Part shown: piece after piece, positions 15,560-23,958 of the stretch
Layout: each line of letters starts with the position of its first letter
How positions within the stretch are numbered: the stretch's first letter is position 1
Assembly: GCF_012273015.1 (NCBI RefSeq)
Contig: NZ_CP050954.1
Coordinates: 310,001 to 374,000 of the forward strand
From: Hymenobacter sp. BT18
Lineage (GTDB): Bacteria > Bacteroidota > Bacteroidia > Cytophagales > Hymenobacteraceae
Length of the DNA stretch: 64,000 nt
Direction of reading: 5' to 3'
The notes under the pieces: generated by a model
The model's input: the letters and a program-made list of their open reading frames with translations, nothing else
What the model was told of the DNA's origin: nothing
Databases searched by the model: none
Program-made: the position numbers and the translations under genes

Positions 15560-16900
15560 ATGGAAACCAGAAAAGTTGCCTTTTATACGCTGGGCTGCAA
15601 GCTCAACTTCTCCGAAACGTCCGCCATTGGCCGGCAGTTTGAGGAGCATGGCTTCGTAAAAACCTCTTTCGAAGACGCGGCTGATATCTACGTTATCAAC
15701 ACGTGCTCGGTAACCGACCATGCCGACCGCAAGTGCCGCAAGGTGGTGAAAGAAGCCCTCAAGCACAACCCGGAGGCCTTCGTGGCCATTGTGGGCTGCT
15801 ACGCCCAGCTCAAGCCTCAGGAAATTGCCGGGATTCCCGGAGTGCATGCTGTGTTGGGGGCCGCCGAGAAATTTCAGCTGGTGGAAACGCTGGCAGGCTT
15901 CCGCAAGCCCGCCCCGGGGCAACCCGGGCAGGTGTTTGCTTCCCCCATTTCTGAAGCCACCGAGTTTCACGCCGCCCACTCTTTCGGCGACCGTACCCGC
16001 ACCTTCCTGAAGGTGCAGGATGGTTGCGACTACTCCTGCTCGTTTTGCACTATTCCGCTGGCGCGGGGAAAAAGCCGCTCGCACTCGGTGCAAAGCGTGG
16101 TAGAGCGCGTGCAGCAGTTGGCCGAAACGGGGGTAAAGGAAATTGTACTCACGGGCGTAAACCTCGGCGACTTTGGCCTCCAAGGCCCTGAGCGGGAACG
16201 GAAGGAAGACTTCTATGACTTGGTTCGCGCCCTTGATGAGGTTTCCGGCATCGAGCGGTTCCGGATCAGCAGTTGCGAACCGAACCTGCTCTCCGACGAG
16301 ATTATCCGCTTCGTGGCGCAGTCGAAGCGGTTTATGCCCCACTTCCATATCCCGCTCCAGTCAGGCTCCAACAAGATTCTGGGGCTGATGCGTCGGCGCT
16401 ACCGCCGGGAGCTGTACCAGGAGCGGGTAGCGTTGATTAAGGAAGTAATGCCTCACGCCTGCATTGGCGTCGACGTTATCGTGGGCTTTCCCGGCGAAAC
16501 GGAGGCCGATTTTCTGGAAACCTACCAGTTTCTCAACGAGCTGGACGTGAGCTACCTGCACGTATTTCCGTACTCGGAGCGCGAAAACACCCTGGCCCCA
16601 ACCCTGCCCGGCCGCGTGCACGACCGGCTCCGCCACGACCGCACCACCCAGCTGCGCGGCCTCTCGGAAAAGAAAAAGCGCTTTTTCTACGAGCAGCACC
16701 TCGGCCAGGAAACCCAGGTTTTGTTTGAGGATGACGTGACGAATGGGCAGATGGAAGGCTTCACCCCCAATTACATTCGCGTCACAGCCAAGTATGACCC
16801 GTTGCTGGTGGGTGAGCTGAAACGCCTGCGCCTTACCGCCGTGAACCCGCAGAACCTGATGGAAGCGGAAGAAGTTGGGTTCGAAGTATTACACCATTAG
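15560..16900 (+). CDS. mtaB: tRNA (N6-L-threonylcarbamoyladenosine(37)-C2)-methylthiotransferase
   Basis: Radical-SAM enzyme that converts t6A37 to ms2t6A37 in tRNAs reading ANN codons. 446 residues. The N-terminal MTTase domain holds the auxiliary cluster cysteines in TLGCKLN, NTCSVT and VGCYAQ. The radical-SAM cluster is CDYSCSFC (near residue 157). A C-terminal TRAM-like domain closes the protein. TLGCKLNFSE and the lack of the MiaB-type ESYGCQMN support MtaB over MiaB; a separate miaB lies at 32975. The promoter box at 15541-15548 fixes the start. Confidence 0.95.
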   Translation: METRKVAFYTLGCKLNFSETSAIGRQFEEHGFVKTSFEDAADIYVINTCSVTDHADRKCRKVVKEALKHNPEAFVAIVGCYAQLKPQEIAGIPGVHAVLGAAEKFQLVETLAGFRKPAPGQPGQVFASPISEATEFHAAHSFGDRTRTFLKVQDGCDYSCSFCTIPLARGKSRSHSVQSVVERVQQLAETGVKEIVLTGVNLGDFGLQGPERERKEDFYDLVRALDEVSGIERFRISSCEPNLLSDEIIRFVAQSKRFMPHFHIPLQSGSNKILGLMRRRYRRELYQERVALIKEVMPHACIGVDVIVGFPGETEADFLETYQFLNELDVSYLHVFPYSERENTLAPTLPGRVHDRLRHDRTTQLRGLSEKKKRFFYEQHLGQETQVLFEDDVTNGQMEGFTPNYIRVTAKYDPLLVGELKRLRLTAVNPQNLMEAEEVGFEVLHH

Positions 16901-16915
16901 CCTCCAATTCTTACC

Positions 16916-16962
16916 AACAAGCAAAAGCGGCCCGATAAAGTATCGGGCCGCTTTTGCTTGTT
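16916..16962. terminator. Perfect 22-bp hairpin terminator, bidirectional
   Basis: Two perfect 22-base arms (16916-16937 and 16941-16962) with a 3-base loop lie between the convergent mtaB and XRE genes. The stem core is GC-rich with A/T-rich ends on both sides. Confidence 0.8.
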
Positions 16963-16984
16963 GGGTCTTACCCTTGAGGAGGCA

Positions 16985-17623
16985 TTACCGTAGCTGGCGC
17001 TGCATTAGGTCCAGCATTTGCTGCATCATGCGCTGCTGCTCCTGCAGATGCTGATTGCGCAGCTCGGCCAGGGCCAATTGATGGGCCATCTGTTGCGTGT
17101 ACAGAGCCGACTGCCAGCCATCGGCTGGTGCCGGGGCGGGGGCCGGAGGCGTAAGGCTGGGGGCAGCCACTGGGGCCACTGCAGGAACCGGGGCCGCCGT
17201 GGCGGGGGCTTCCGACACCAGGTTTTTGAATGCCTGTCCAGATTCCGGAGCCGACTGCCTGCTTGTGTCAGCCGGTAGCTCTACGGAGCTGGCGTAAGCG
17301 GCCGGATCATCAACCTGCTCATCTTCTGAAAGTGAAGCTGGCTCTGGCTTGACCTTACTCATATCCACTGCTTGCCCATTTGAAGCATACGCCTCGCTAT
17401 TGAGCATAGGCCCAATGCCCTGCAGCAGCCAGTCTTTAGAAACATTTGGATATACTTCGAATACCTTGCACAAAAGGTCAAAACCAGGCTTATTACGCTC
17501 ATCTACAAGGTGTTGAATAACCGTAGCCGTCTTATCCAAGGAAGTAGCAAAGGCATTCTTGCTTATTCCCAAATGAGCAATAAGCGAGACGAAGCGCTGT
17601 CCAACTGTTTCCGTATTTTGCAT
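16985..17623 (-). CDS. XRE-type helix-turn-helix regulator with Ala/Pro linker and Gln-rich coiled-coil tail
   Basis: 212 residues from the ATG at 17623, preceded by a -7 box at 17644-17651. Residues 1-70 form a DNA-binding domain: VGQRFVSLIAHLG, ISKNAFATSLDKTATVIQHLVDER as the HTH, then KVFEVYPNVSKDWLLQGIGP, a typical domain ending. Residues 80-165 are low-complexity acidic and Ala/Pro-rich. Residues 170-212 (NQHLQEQQRMMQQMLDLMQ) should form a coiled coil. Target genes are unknown; a short palindrome at 17677-17690 in its own upstream region could be an operator. An in-frame upstream Met at 17665 lies before the promoter box and is unlikely. Confidence 0.82.
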   Translation of the reverse strand: MQNTETVGQRFVSLIAHLGISKNAFATSLDKTATVIQHLVDERNKPGFDLLCKVFEVYPNVSKDWLLQGIGPMLNSEAYASNGQAVDMSKVKPEPASLSEDEQVDDPAAYASSVELPADTSRQSAPESGQAFKNLVSEAPATAAPVPAVAPVAAPSLTPPAPAPAPADGWQSALYTQQMAHQLALAELRNQHLQEQQRMMQQMLDLMQRQLR

Positions 17624-17643
17624 ATACCCAAATGATTTAATAG

Positions 17644-17651
17644 CAAATGTA
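17644..17651 (-). promoter_or_regulatory. -7 promoter box TACATTTG of the XRE regulator
   Basis: Reads TACATTTG leftward, 20 bases before the ATG at 17623. Confidence 0.6.
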
Positions 17652-17676
17652 TATAAAACTTTCAAACACTCCCGAT

Positions 17677-17690
17677 AAAGTTTTCACTTT
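17677..17690. promoter_or_regulatory. Possible operator palindrome upstream of the XRE gene
   Basis: Arms AAAGT and ACTTT are separated by four bases, just upstream of the -7 box of the XRE gene. The position suits autoregulation, but the arms are short. Confidence 0.2.
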
Positions 17691-18422
17691 GGAGTTGGTA
17701 GGCTTTAGCTGGTAGCAGCCGACTGATCCCGGCTTCGCACTGATAAAACGGTTGTAGGTATTCTCTCCCGGGCAGAAAGTGAACGAGGTGCCTGAAGGTG
17801 GCTGATAAAACCTCGCAGGTAGGGCACGGGCAACAAGTACGCTTGGGCCTGGCAGCGTCATAGTCGCATCACCGCAATGGCAAGCAGGGTTACTGCTTGC
17901 CATTGCGGTGATGCGTCGGTGCCTGCAACCAGCCTCCCCGGTTCTGCTTCTAGCCTACACCCGCTAAGCGGAGTTACTGGAAAAAAGGCCGACCTGTTTG
18001 CTTCAATACTCACTCAGAGTACAAATTGAAAAGCTGACGCCGAGCTTGCGCCGCAGAAGTATCTGGCTCACTTTACGGCCGCTTCCGCTTGCTTTTTTCT
18101 GAACTGGCGGAGCAGCTTGTAGCAACTGTGAGTACTGAATCTATTGGCCTGGGCTATGCCGTTCAACCATCCCGCTTGAGCAGTTGTTGCCTGGCTTGCC
18201 TCCGAAGCGCGGGCGTATCTTTACTTGATCTAGGATGGCAGCAGGTACTCTACCAAGGCCGGTAACGCTACGCCAGCCTGCCCGGCCCCCGGCGCCGCTG
18301 CCGGCTGGTTGCGGTAGTCCCGTTTCGGCCGGCCAGTAAACTTGCTCCTTCTTCCAGCTGCGCTGTTGCACAGCTAAACATAGGCCCGGCTGTTGCCTAC
18401 CAACTACTACGCCATCGGGCGG
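17691..18422. other. Intergenic region of about 730 bp
   Basis: No gene recognised; the open frames here (for example 18141-18371 on the minus strand) lack protein character. It contains a strong 23-bp hairpin at 17865-17915. The region may hold decayed coding sequence, but none could be traced. Confidence 0.4.
17865..17915. repeat. Perfect 23-bp intergenic inverted repeat
   Basis: Arms 17865-17887 and 17893-17915 are perfect complements around a 5-base loop. There is no T-run on either side and no gene ends nearby, so it is not an ordinary terminator. It could be a REP-like palindromic unit or a structured RNA element. Confidence 0.7.
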
Positions 18423-19661
18423 CTACTCGTAGCGCAGACTCTCAATGGGGTCGAGGGCGGCGGCTTTGCTGGCCGGGTAGTAGCCTGATGCCAGCCCTAC
18501 GGTTACGCAGATAATCAAACCCAACGTCATCCAGAGCCAGGGCACCACGAAGCCGCCACTGCCCACAAAAAGCGAAACCCCGTTGCCCATACCCACCCCC
18601 AGCAGAATGCCGAAGGAGCCGCCCATTATGCAGATAACAATGGCCTCGATGAGGAACTGCTGGCGGATCTGCAGGGCGGTAGCACCCAGTGCTTTTCGAA
18701 TACCGATTTCGCGGGTGCGCTCCGTCACCGACACCATCATGATGTTCATAAGGGCAATGCTGGCCCCGAGCAAAGTAATAAAGCCCACTAGGAAACCGCC
18801 GATTTTCATCCCGCCAGACAACTCATCAAGCTTAGCGGCCAGAGAGTCGGAGCGCTCCAGGTCAAAGGAATCTTCCTGGCCCAGCTGGTCGTGGCGCACG
18901 GCGCGCATAATGCCGGTAGCCTGGCCCGTAACGTAGGTCAGATTTTCGGGCTGCTGCACTGCCGTTTTCACGTCGTAGGTGAGGGCCTGCTGCCGGGGCA
19001 TCTGGTTGCCGGTTTCCAGCGGAATGAGAATGGTGCGGTCGGAGCCGCCCCCGCCCATGGTGGGCCCGCTTTTCTCGAATACGCCCACTACCTGAAACCG
19101 GCGGCCGAGAAAGTACACGTATTGGTTGATGGGGTTCTGCTGAGGGAATAGCTTGTCTTTGATTTCCGTACCCACAATAGCCACGTTGGCCCCGTTATCC
19201 AGCTCGGTTTGGGAAAAGCCCCGGCCGCTGCCCAGATTGTAGTTCTGGATGAGTAGGTAGTTCTCGTCCCCGGCCACCACGTTCATGTTGGGGTTGGTTT
19301 TCTTGCCGTTGGCCTTCACCTCGGCCGCCCCCGCAATAAAGGCCGACAGCCCAACTTTGGCATCGTCGCCGAGTTGCTCTTTGTACTGCTGGGCCTGCAG
19401 GTAGCTGATGGGCGGGTAGGTTCGCTCCTGCCGCCCCCCGCGCCGGAAGCGGTTATTGTACCCTTTGGCCGTCATTTCAAAGGAGTTGGCTCCCAGGCTG
19501 GCAAAGGTCTGGTTCAGGGAATTCTTCATGGCATCAATGGCCGTGAGGATGCCCACCAGCGCCATAATTCCGATACTTACGATAAGCGCCGTGAGCACCG
19601 TCCGCAGCAGATTGCTGTGAATGGAACGGAACGCCTCCCGAATGTTTTCTAGCAGATGCAT
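18423..19661 (-). CDS. MacB/FtsX-type ABC transporter permease
   Basis: 412 residues from the ATG at 19661; the frame extends two codons further to a TTG. One N-terminal helix (residues 20-42), a MacB-type periplasmic domain (about 45-270), and a C-terminal FtsX domain with three helices (about 285-310, 335-360, 372-395). [15 protein letters not shown] next to the second helix is the hallmark of this family. Members move lipoproteins, peptides or drugs across the envelope, or act in mechanotransmission. No ATPase or membrane-fusion partner is adjacent, so the substrate is unknown. It is divergent from the 19775 gene. Confidence 0.9.
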   Translation of the reverse strand: MHLLENIREAFRSIHSNLLRTVLTALIVSIGIMALVGILTAIDAMKNSLNQTFASLGANSFEMTAKGYNNRFRRGGRQERTYPPISYLQAQQYKEQLGDDAKVGLSAFIAGAAEVKANGKKTNPNMNVVAGDENYLLIQNYNLGSGRGFSQTELDNGANVAIVGTEIKDKLFPQQNPINQYVYFLGRRFQVVGVFEKSGPTMGGGGSDRTILIPLETGNQMPRQQALTYDVKTAVQQPENLTYVTGQATGIMRAVRHDQLGQEDSFDLERSDSLAAKLDELSGGMKIGGFLVGFITLLGASIALMNIMMVSVTERTREIGIRKALGATALQIRQQFLIEAIVICIMGGSFGILLGVGMGNGVSLFVGSGGFVVPWLWMTLGLIICVTVGLASGYYPASKAAALDPIESLRYE

Positions 19662-19737
19662 GGCCAAAATCCCAGGTAATGGTGCGCTGTGGGCGCTGCA
19701 AGGTAGCCGCTTTCAGGCTAACTCCCGCGGGTTTTGG

Positions 19738-19745
19738 TACATTTG
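19738..19745 (+). promoter_or_regulatory. -7 promoter box TACATTTG of the 19775 gene
   Basis: Exact consensus, 29 bases before the ATG. The in-frame upstream start at 19679 precedes it, which supports 19775 as the start. Confidence 0.6.
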
Positions 19746-19774
19746 CTTACCTCGGTTTTTTACGGTTATCGTGC

Positions 19775-21046
19775 ATGATGCGGAAGTTGTTTTTTCTGTT
19801 TGCGGGCCTGTTCCTGAGCCTGCTGCCACTGGCAGCCCGGGCCAACCACGTGCTCATCCCAATGGACCAGGTCCAGAAAGAGCACCTGAAAGCCTACGGC
19901 ATTGCGTTCTGGCTGCTTACCAAGCAGGTAGAGGTAGATTGGCTGCTGAACTACCGCGGGGGCGCTTTTGCCTGCGACAACGTGCCCGGCCTGGAAAATG
20001 AGCTGGCCGTGCGGGGTGTGAGCTTTCAGGTGATTTCGGCGGCCCAGTACGGCATCATCCTGCAGGAAATTGCCGACCCCAACGCCAACATGGACATCAT
20101 GAAGCTGGAAAAGGTACCCAAGATTGCGGTATACACGCCCAAGGGTAAGCAGCCCTGGGATGATGCCGTGACCATGGTGCTTACCTACGCCGAAATTCCC
20201 TACACCCAAATCTACGACGACGAGGTGCTGCACGGCGACCTGCCCAAGTACGACTGGCTGCACATTCACCACGAGGACTTTACGGGCGAGTACGGCAAGT
20301 TCTACGCCTCCTACCGCAACCGCCCCTGGTACCAGCAGCAGCAGCGCGACTCGGAGGCGGCGGCCAAGCGCAACGGCTTTGCCAAGGTCAGCCAGATGAA
20401 GGGCGCCGTGGTAACACGCATGCAGGAGTTTGTGGCGGGCGGCGGCTTTATGTTTGCCATGTGCGGGGCTACCGATACTTACGACATTGCCCTGGCCGGC
20501 CTGGGCATTGATATGGTGGAAAGCATGTACGACGGCGACCCGGCCGACCCCCAGGCCCAGAGCAAGCTCAACTTCAACCGCACCCTGGCTTTCAAGGACT
20601 TCCAGCTGGTACGCGACCCGTACCAGTACGAGTACAGCAACATCGACATGCAGCCCCAGGAGCGCGGCGTGTACGAAGACAATGACTATTTCCAGCTGTT
20701 TACTTTCTCGGCTAAGTACGACCCGGTGCCCACCATGCTCACCCAGGACCACGAGAAAACCATCAAAGGCTTCATGGGTCAGACCACAGCTTTCCGCAAG
20801 CAGCTTATTAAGTCCGATGTGGTGGTGATGGGCGACAACAAGGCCTCGGGCGAGGTGCGCTACATGCACGGTACTTTGGGCAAGGGCACCTGGACGTTCT
20901 ATGGGGGCCACGACCCCGAGGACTACCAACACCTGGTAGAGGAAGAGCCTACCGACCTTTCGCTCCATCCCAACTCCCCCGGCTACCGCCTCATTCTCAA
21001 TAACGTGCTATTTCCTGCTGCTAAGAAGAAAAAGCAAAAAACCTGA
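19775..21046 (+). CDS. Exported protein of the Bacteroidota family labelled asparagine synthetase B
   Basis: 423 residues with a signal peptide (residues 1-24, cleavage after ARA). The sequence NHVLIPMDQVQKEHLKAYGIAFW and GKQPWDDAVTMVLTYAEIPY, then YDWLHIHHEDFTGEYG, belong to a conserved Bacteroidota family that I recall carrying the automatic label asparagine synthetase B. I see neither the N-terminal glutamine-amidotransferase Cys nor a PP-loop SGGxDS motif, and the protein is exported, so that name is unlikely to describe its activity. A Rossmann-like central segment with HHEDF may carry the active or binding site, possibly a glutamine-amidotransferase-like or transglutaminase-unrelated fold. 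True function unknown. Confidence 0.8.
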   Translation: MMRKLFFLFAGLFLSLLPLAARANHVLIPMDQVQKEHLKAYGIAFWLLTKQVEVDWLLNYRGGAFACDNVPGLENELAVRGVSFQVISAAQYGIILQEIADPNANMDIMKLEKVPKIAVYTPKGKQPWDDAVTMVLTYAEIPYTQIYDDEVLHGDLPKYDWLHIHHEDFTGEYGKFYASYRNRPWYQQQQRDSEAAAKRNGFAKVSQMKGAVVTRMQEFVAGGGFMFAMCGATDTYDIALAGLGIDMVESMYDGDPADPQAQSKLNFNRTLAFKDFQLVRDPYQYEYSNIDMQPQERGVYEDNDYFQLFTFSAKYDPVPTMLTQDHEKTIKGFMGQTTAFRKQLIKSDVVVMGDNKASGEVRYMHGTLGKGTWTFYGGHDPEDYQHLVEEEPTDLSLHPNSPGYRLILNNVLFPAAKKKKQKT

Positions 21047-21417
21047 TCAGCTGTAGGCAAATTGGGTCATCCCAAAAAGCGCCAGGAGTTGCTGAGAGCA
21101 GGTTCCGGACAAACGATTTTTCAAGTGGCAACGGAAGCTGCGCGTCCCGGCTGTGGGGCTTCTCTCTTGCTTGCTGGACTCACCAGTCACGCCTGCTGTT
21201 CAATCTAATTCGGCGGCCCTGTTACTCTAACTTATCTAACGGACAGCGCGTTAGCCTTGGCCCCGCCTGCGCTGGCAGGCACTGGCTTTCCTTGGTCCAG
21301 GCTTCCACCATAGTTTTCCTATTACTCTCGGGCAATTGATTCGGTACAAAACTCCCGGGTTAGGATATCCGTGAGGGTAAAATCCACGTTTGTAAGCGCT
21401 GACCTACTGCTGACCTT
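21047..21417. other. Intergenic region of 371 bp
   Basis: Nothing recognisable: no exact TAnnTTTG box, hairpin or open frame of note. It must contain the promoter of the GH2 gene. Confidence 0.35.
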
Positions 21418-23241
21418 ATGACTTCCGGGCAAACCAACTACGGCTTCTCTGCTACCAAAGGTGACTTACGCTCTGCCAACCCTCTCCCACGAGCTGTACT
21501 TCGCTCCAACAACTACCTGCTTCTCGATGGCGAATGGAGTTTTGCCCTAGACCCCGAGGACATTGGCCTGCGCGATGCTTGGTACGTGAGCCACCAGTAC
21601 CAGCACACCACCAACTGGCCTGGCTCTATTGAAGAGCATATGGAGCAAATCAAGGTGCAGGGCCAGCCCTCCCGGTGGCAGGATAAGGTGGTAGCCTGGT
21701 ACGAGCGGGAATTTGCCCTGCCCGAGCGCGGCGACGAACACAGCCTGTTTCAGCTTACATTCGGGGCCTGCGGCTACGAAACCCATGTGTGGCTGAATGG
21801 GCATCAACTGCGCACGATTGAGGGCGAAGATGTGCACTACGGCGAGTATACGTCCTTTTCTTTTGAATTGCGCGCCGAGCAGCTACGGCCCGTCAACCGA
21901 CTCACCGTCCGCATTGCTGACACGATGGATGCCGAAACGCCCCGGGGCAAGCAGGAGTCGCACGTGTACAAGCGGGGCGGCATCTGGTACCAGACTCAAA
22001 CCGGGGCTGTGCGCAGTGTGTGGCTGGAAATGGTAGAGCGCAACCGCCTCCGTTCCCGCGTGGGCGTTGAGAGCGTCATTGAGGACCACCTCGTCCGCTT
22101 CAACATCACCACCCGGGTGCACGACCCGGGCGTGTACACGCTGCGGCTGCAGGTATTCGCCACCGACAGTGTTTCGCCCCAGCCCCTGGCTACTTCAGAT
22201 TTCTCTTTAAAGCTGGAAGCCGGGCAGCGGCAGCAACGCGTAATTCTGGAAATTCCGGATGCCAAGCTGTGGGCCCCGGGCTCCCCTAACCTGTATCGGC
22301 TAGTAGCCCACCTCATCGATGCCGACGGCTACGATGCGCAGATTGAAACCCATTTTGGTTTGCGAAAGGTAGAGTCGCGCGGCCGGTACGTGTACCTCAA
22401 CAACGAGCCCATCTACTTGGATGGTATTCTGTACCAGCCCGGTACCGCTACCTACGAGGAAATGCGGCGCCACATGCACGCCATGCGCGAGCTGGGCTGT
22501 AACTTGGTGCGGGTTCACATTGCGGGCATCGACCCACGCATTTACAACCTGGCCGACGAACTGGGGCTGCTGCTCTGGGTGGAAGTGCCCAGCCCCCACT
22601 CCTCTACTCCCCGCAGCCGCGAAAACCACCGGGCCGAACTCCTCCGCATGCTGGCCCTTATCCAGTCGCACCCCTCCGTGGTTATCTGGAGCCTCTACAA
22701 TGAAGACTGGGGCTGCCAGGATATTGCCACCAACCCCGAAACCCGCCGCTACATCATCGACATGTATCACTACATGCAGATTGAGCACCCGCAATTCCTG
22801 GTGGTAGACAACGACGGGTGGCAACATATTTCCCACGAAGGCCGCCTGAAATCCGATTTGCTCACCGCTCACCTCTACACGCCCGATTTGCCCCGCTGGC
22901 AGGAGTTGCTGGACCGGCTAGTGCAGGGCGAAATGGTGGGCACCGCTGCCTTTCCTTTGGTGGTGGGTGACCCGTTCTTTTACCGGCGCCAGAAGCCCCT
23001 CATCGTGAGTGAATGGGGCGGTTTTGGGTTTGCGGATTACGGCGGACCTGCGGCGGGAGAAGAGCGCACGGAGCGCATTCGCCAGTTTAAGCGGGAGCTT
23101 CGCAGCCGCCCCATTGCCGGCGACGTGTACACCCAGGCCACCAACATTGAGGACGAGCGTAACGGCATCATCGACCCGCACACCGGCGAGCTGTCGGTAC
23201 CGCCCGGGGTTTTGAACTCCGGAACGGCGCCCCTCTTATAA
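21418..23241 (+). CDS. Glycoside hydrolase family 2 protein (beta-glucuronidase/galactosidase-like)
   Basis: 607 residues with no signal peptide, so probably cytoplasmic. Sugar-binding jelly-roll domain at about residues 30-205 (YEREFALPERG, HVWLNGHQL), an immunoglobulin-like middle domain (210-330), and a TIM barrel from about 335. The acid/base glutamate is Glu429 in SLYNEDWG and the nucleophile is Glu532 in VSEWGGFG. The length and NED motif fit beta-glucuronidase-like rather than the 1000-residue LacZ-type enzymes; the exact sugar is not readable. It is a single gene without polysaccharide-utilisation neighbours. Confidence 0.9.
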   Translation: MTSGQTNYGFSATKGDLRSANPLPRAVLRSNNYLLLDGEWSFALDPEDIGLRDAWYVSHQYQHTTNWPGSIEEHMEQIKVQGQPSRWQDKVVAWYEREFALPERGDEHSLFQLTFGACGYETHVWLNGHQLRTIEGEDVHYGEYTSFSFELRAEQLRPVNRLTVRIADTMDAETPRGKQESHVYKRGGIWYQTQTGAVRSVWLEMVERNRLRSRVGVESVIEDHLVRFNITTRVHDPGVYTLRLQVFATDSVSPQPLATSDFSLKLEAGQRQQRVILEIPDAKLWAPGSPNLYRLVAHLIDADGYDAQIETHFGLRKVESRGRYVYLNNEPIYLDGILYQPGTATYEEMRRHMHAMRELGCNLVRVHIAGIDPRIYNLADELGLLLWVEVPSPHSSTPRSRENHRAELLRMLALIQSHPSVVIWSLYNEDWGCQDIATNPETRRYIIDMYHYMQIEHPQFLVVDNDGWQHISHEGRLKSDLLTAHLYTPDLPRWQELLDRLVQGEMVGTAAFPLVVGDPFFYRRQKPLIVSEWGGFGFADYGGPAAGEERTERIRQFKRELRSRPIAGDVYTQATNIEDERNGIIDPHTGELSVPPGVLNSGTAPLL

Positions 23242-23260
23242 GCGGCCTGTTGCGCGGCGG

Positions 23261-23902
23261 CTAGTGCATCCGGTCGTCGCGCACGGGCAGGCTGGTGACG
23301 ATTTCGCCTTCAATCTGGAGCAGTTCCTGCAGGCGGGCGTCTACCTCGCGGGCGTCGCAGTATTCCTTGGCCAGGTCCACGTACGCCACAAAATGGCCCG
23401 CTTCCGACACCATCAGCTCGTAGTAAAACTTGCTGAGCTCGGGGTCGGGAATGTGCTTCCAGAGCAGCTTGAACCGCTCACAGCTGCGGGCTTCAATCAG
23501 GGCCGACACCAGTAGCTGATCCATCAGCTGCCGCTCGCGGGCTCCGCCTTTGCGCACGTGGGCCATCAGCTGTACCACGTACTCGTCGCGGCGGGGGCGA
23601 CCCAGCTGGTGGCCCCGCTTGCGCAGCTCCTGCAGTACCCGCTCGAAGTGGGCCCACTCCTCGGCCACCAGCTCGGTCAGCTCATCCACGAGCCGGGTTT
23701 TCTCCGGGTACTTCACAATCAGGCTGATGCCCGTGCTGGCGGCCTTCTGCTCGCAGTAGGCGTGGTCGACGAGAATGTCTTCGATGTTCTTACTAGCAAT
23801 ATCCACCCAGCGCGGGTCGGTATTGAGTTTCAGCTTCAGGATGGTTTTCTCCCGTTTCTGCGCTTCTTCCAGGGAAGGCTGCGTCGCCGAAAAGTCTGTC
23901 AT
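23261..23902 (-). CDS. miaE: tRNA-(2-methylthio-N6-isopentenyladenosine-37) hydroxylase
   Basis: Non-heme di-iron monooxygenase that hydroxylates the isopentenyl group of ms2i6A37. 213 residues in a ferritin-like four-helix bundle. Iron ligands appear as ILVDHAYCEQKA (Glu51), EEWAHFERVL (Glu82, His85), a second helix pair ARSCERFKLL (Glu) and SEAGHF (Glu, His). Its substrate is made by MiaB, encoded 9 kb away at 32975. It is divergent from the GH2 gene's 3' end and sits downstream of the porin gene on the same strand, 56 bases away. Confidence 0.92.
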   Translation of the reverse strand: MTDFSATQPSLEEAQKREKTILKLKLNTDPRWVDIASKNIEDILVDHAYCEQKAASTGISLIVKYPEKTRLVDELTELVAEEWAHFERVLQELRKRGHQLGRPRRDEYVVQLMAHVRKGGARERQLMDQLLVSALIEARSCERFKLLWKHIPDPELSKFYYELMVSEAGHFVAYVDLAKEYCDAREVDARLQELLQIEGEIVTSLPVRDDRMH

Positions 23903-23958
23903 AACGCTTCAAGTACTGCCTGAAACTACCCATGCTAAACAGGCTACAGGCTAAGTTA

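Noticed and set aside
19766..20968. 400-codon minus-strand frame over the 19775 gene
   Set aside because: Val/His/Leu-rich antisense frame without recognisable domain; the plus-strand gene has a signal peptide and promoter.
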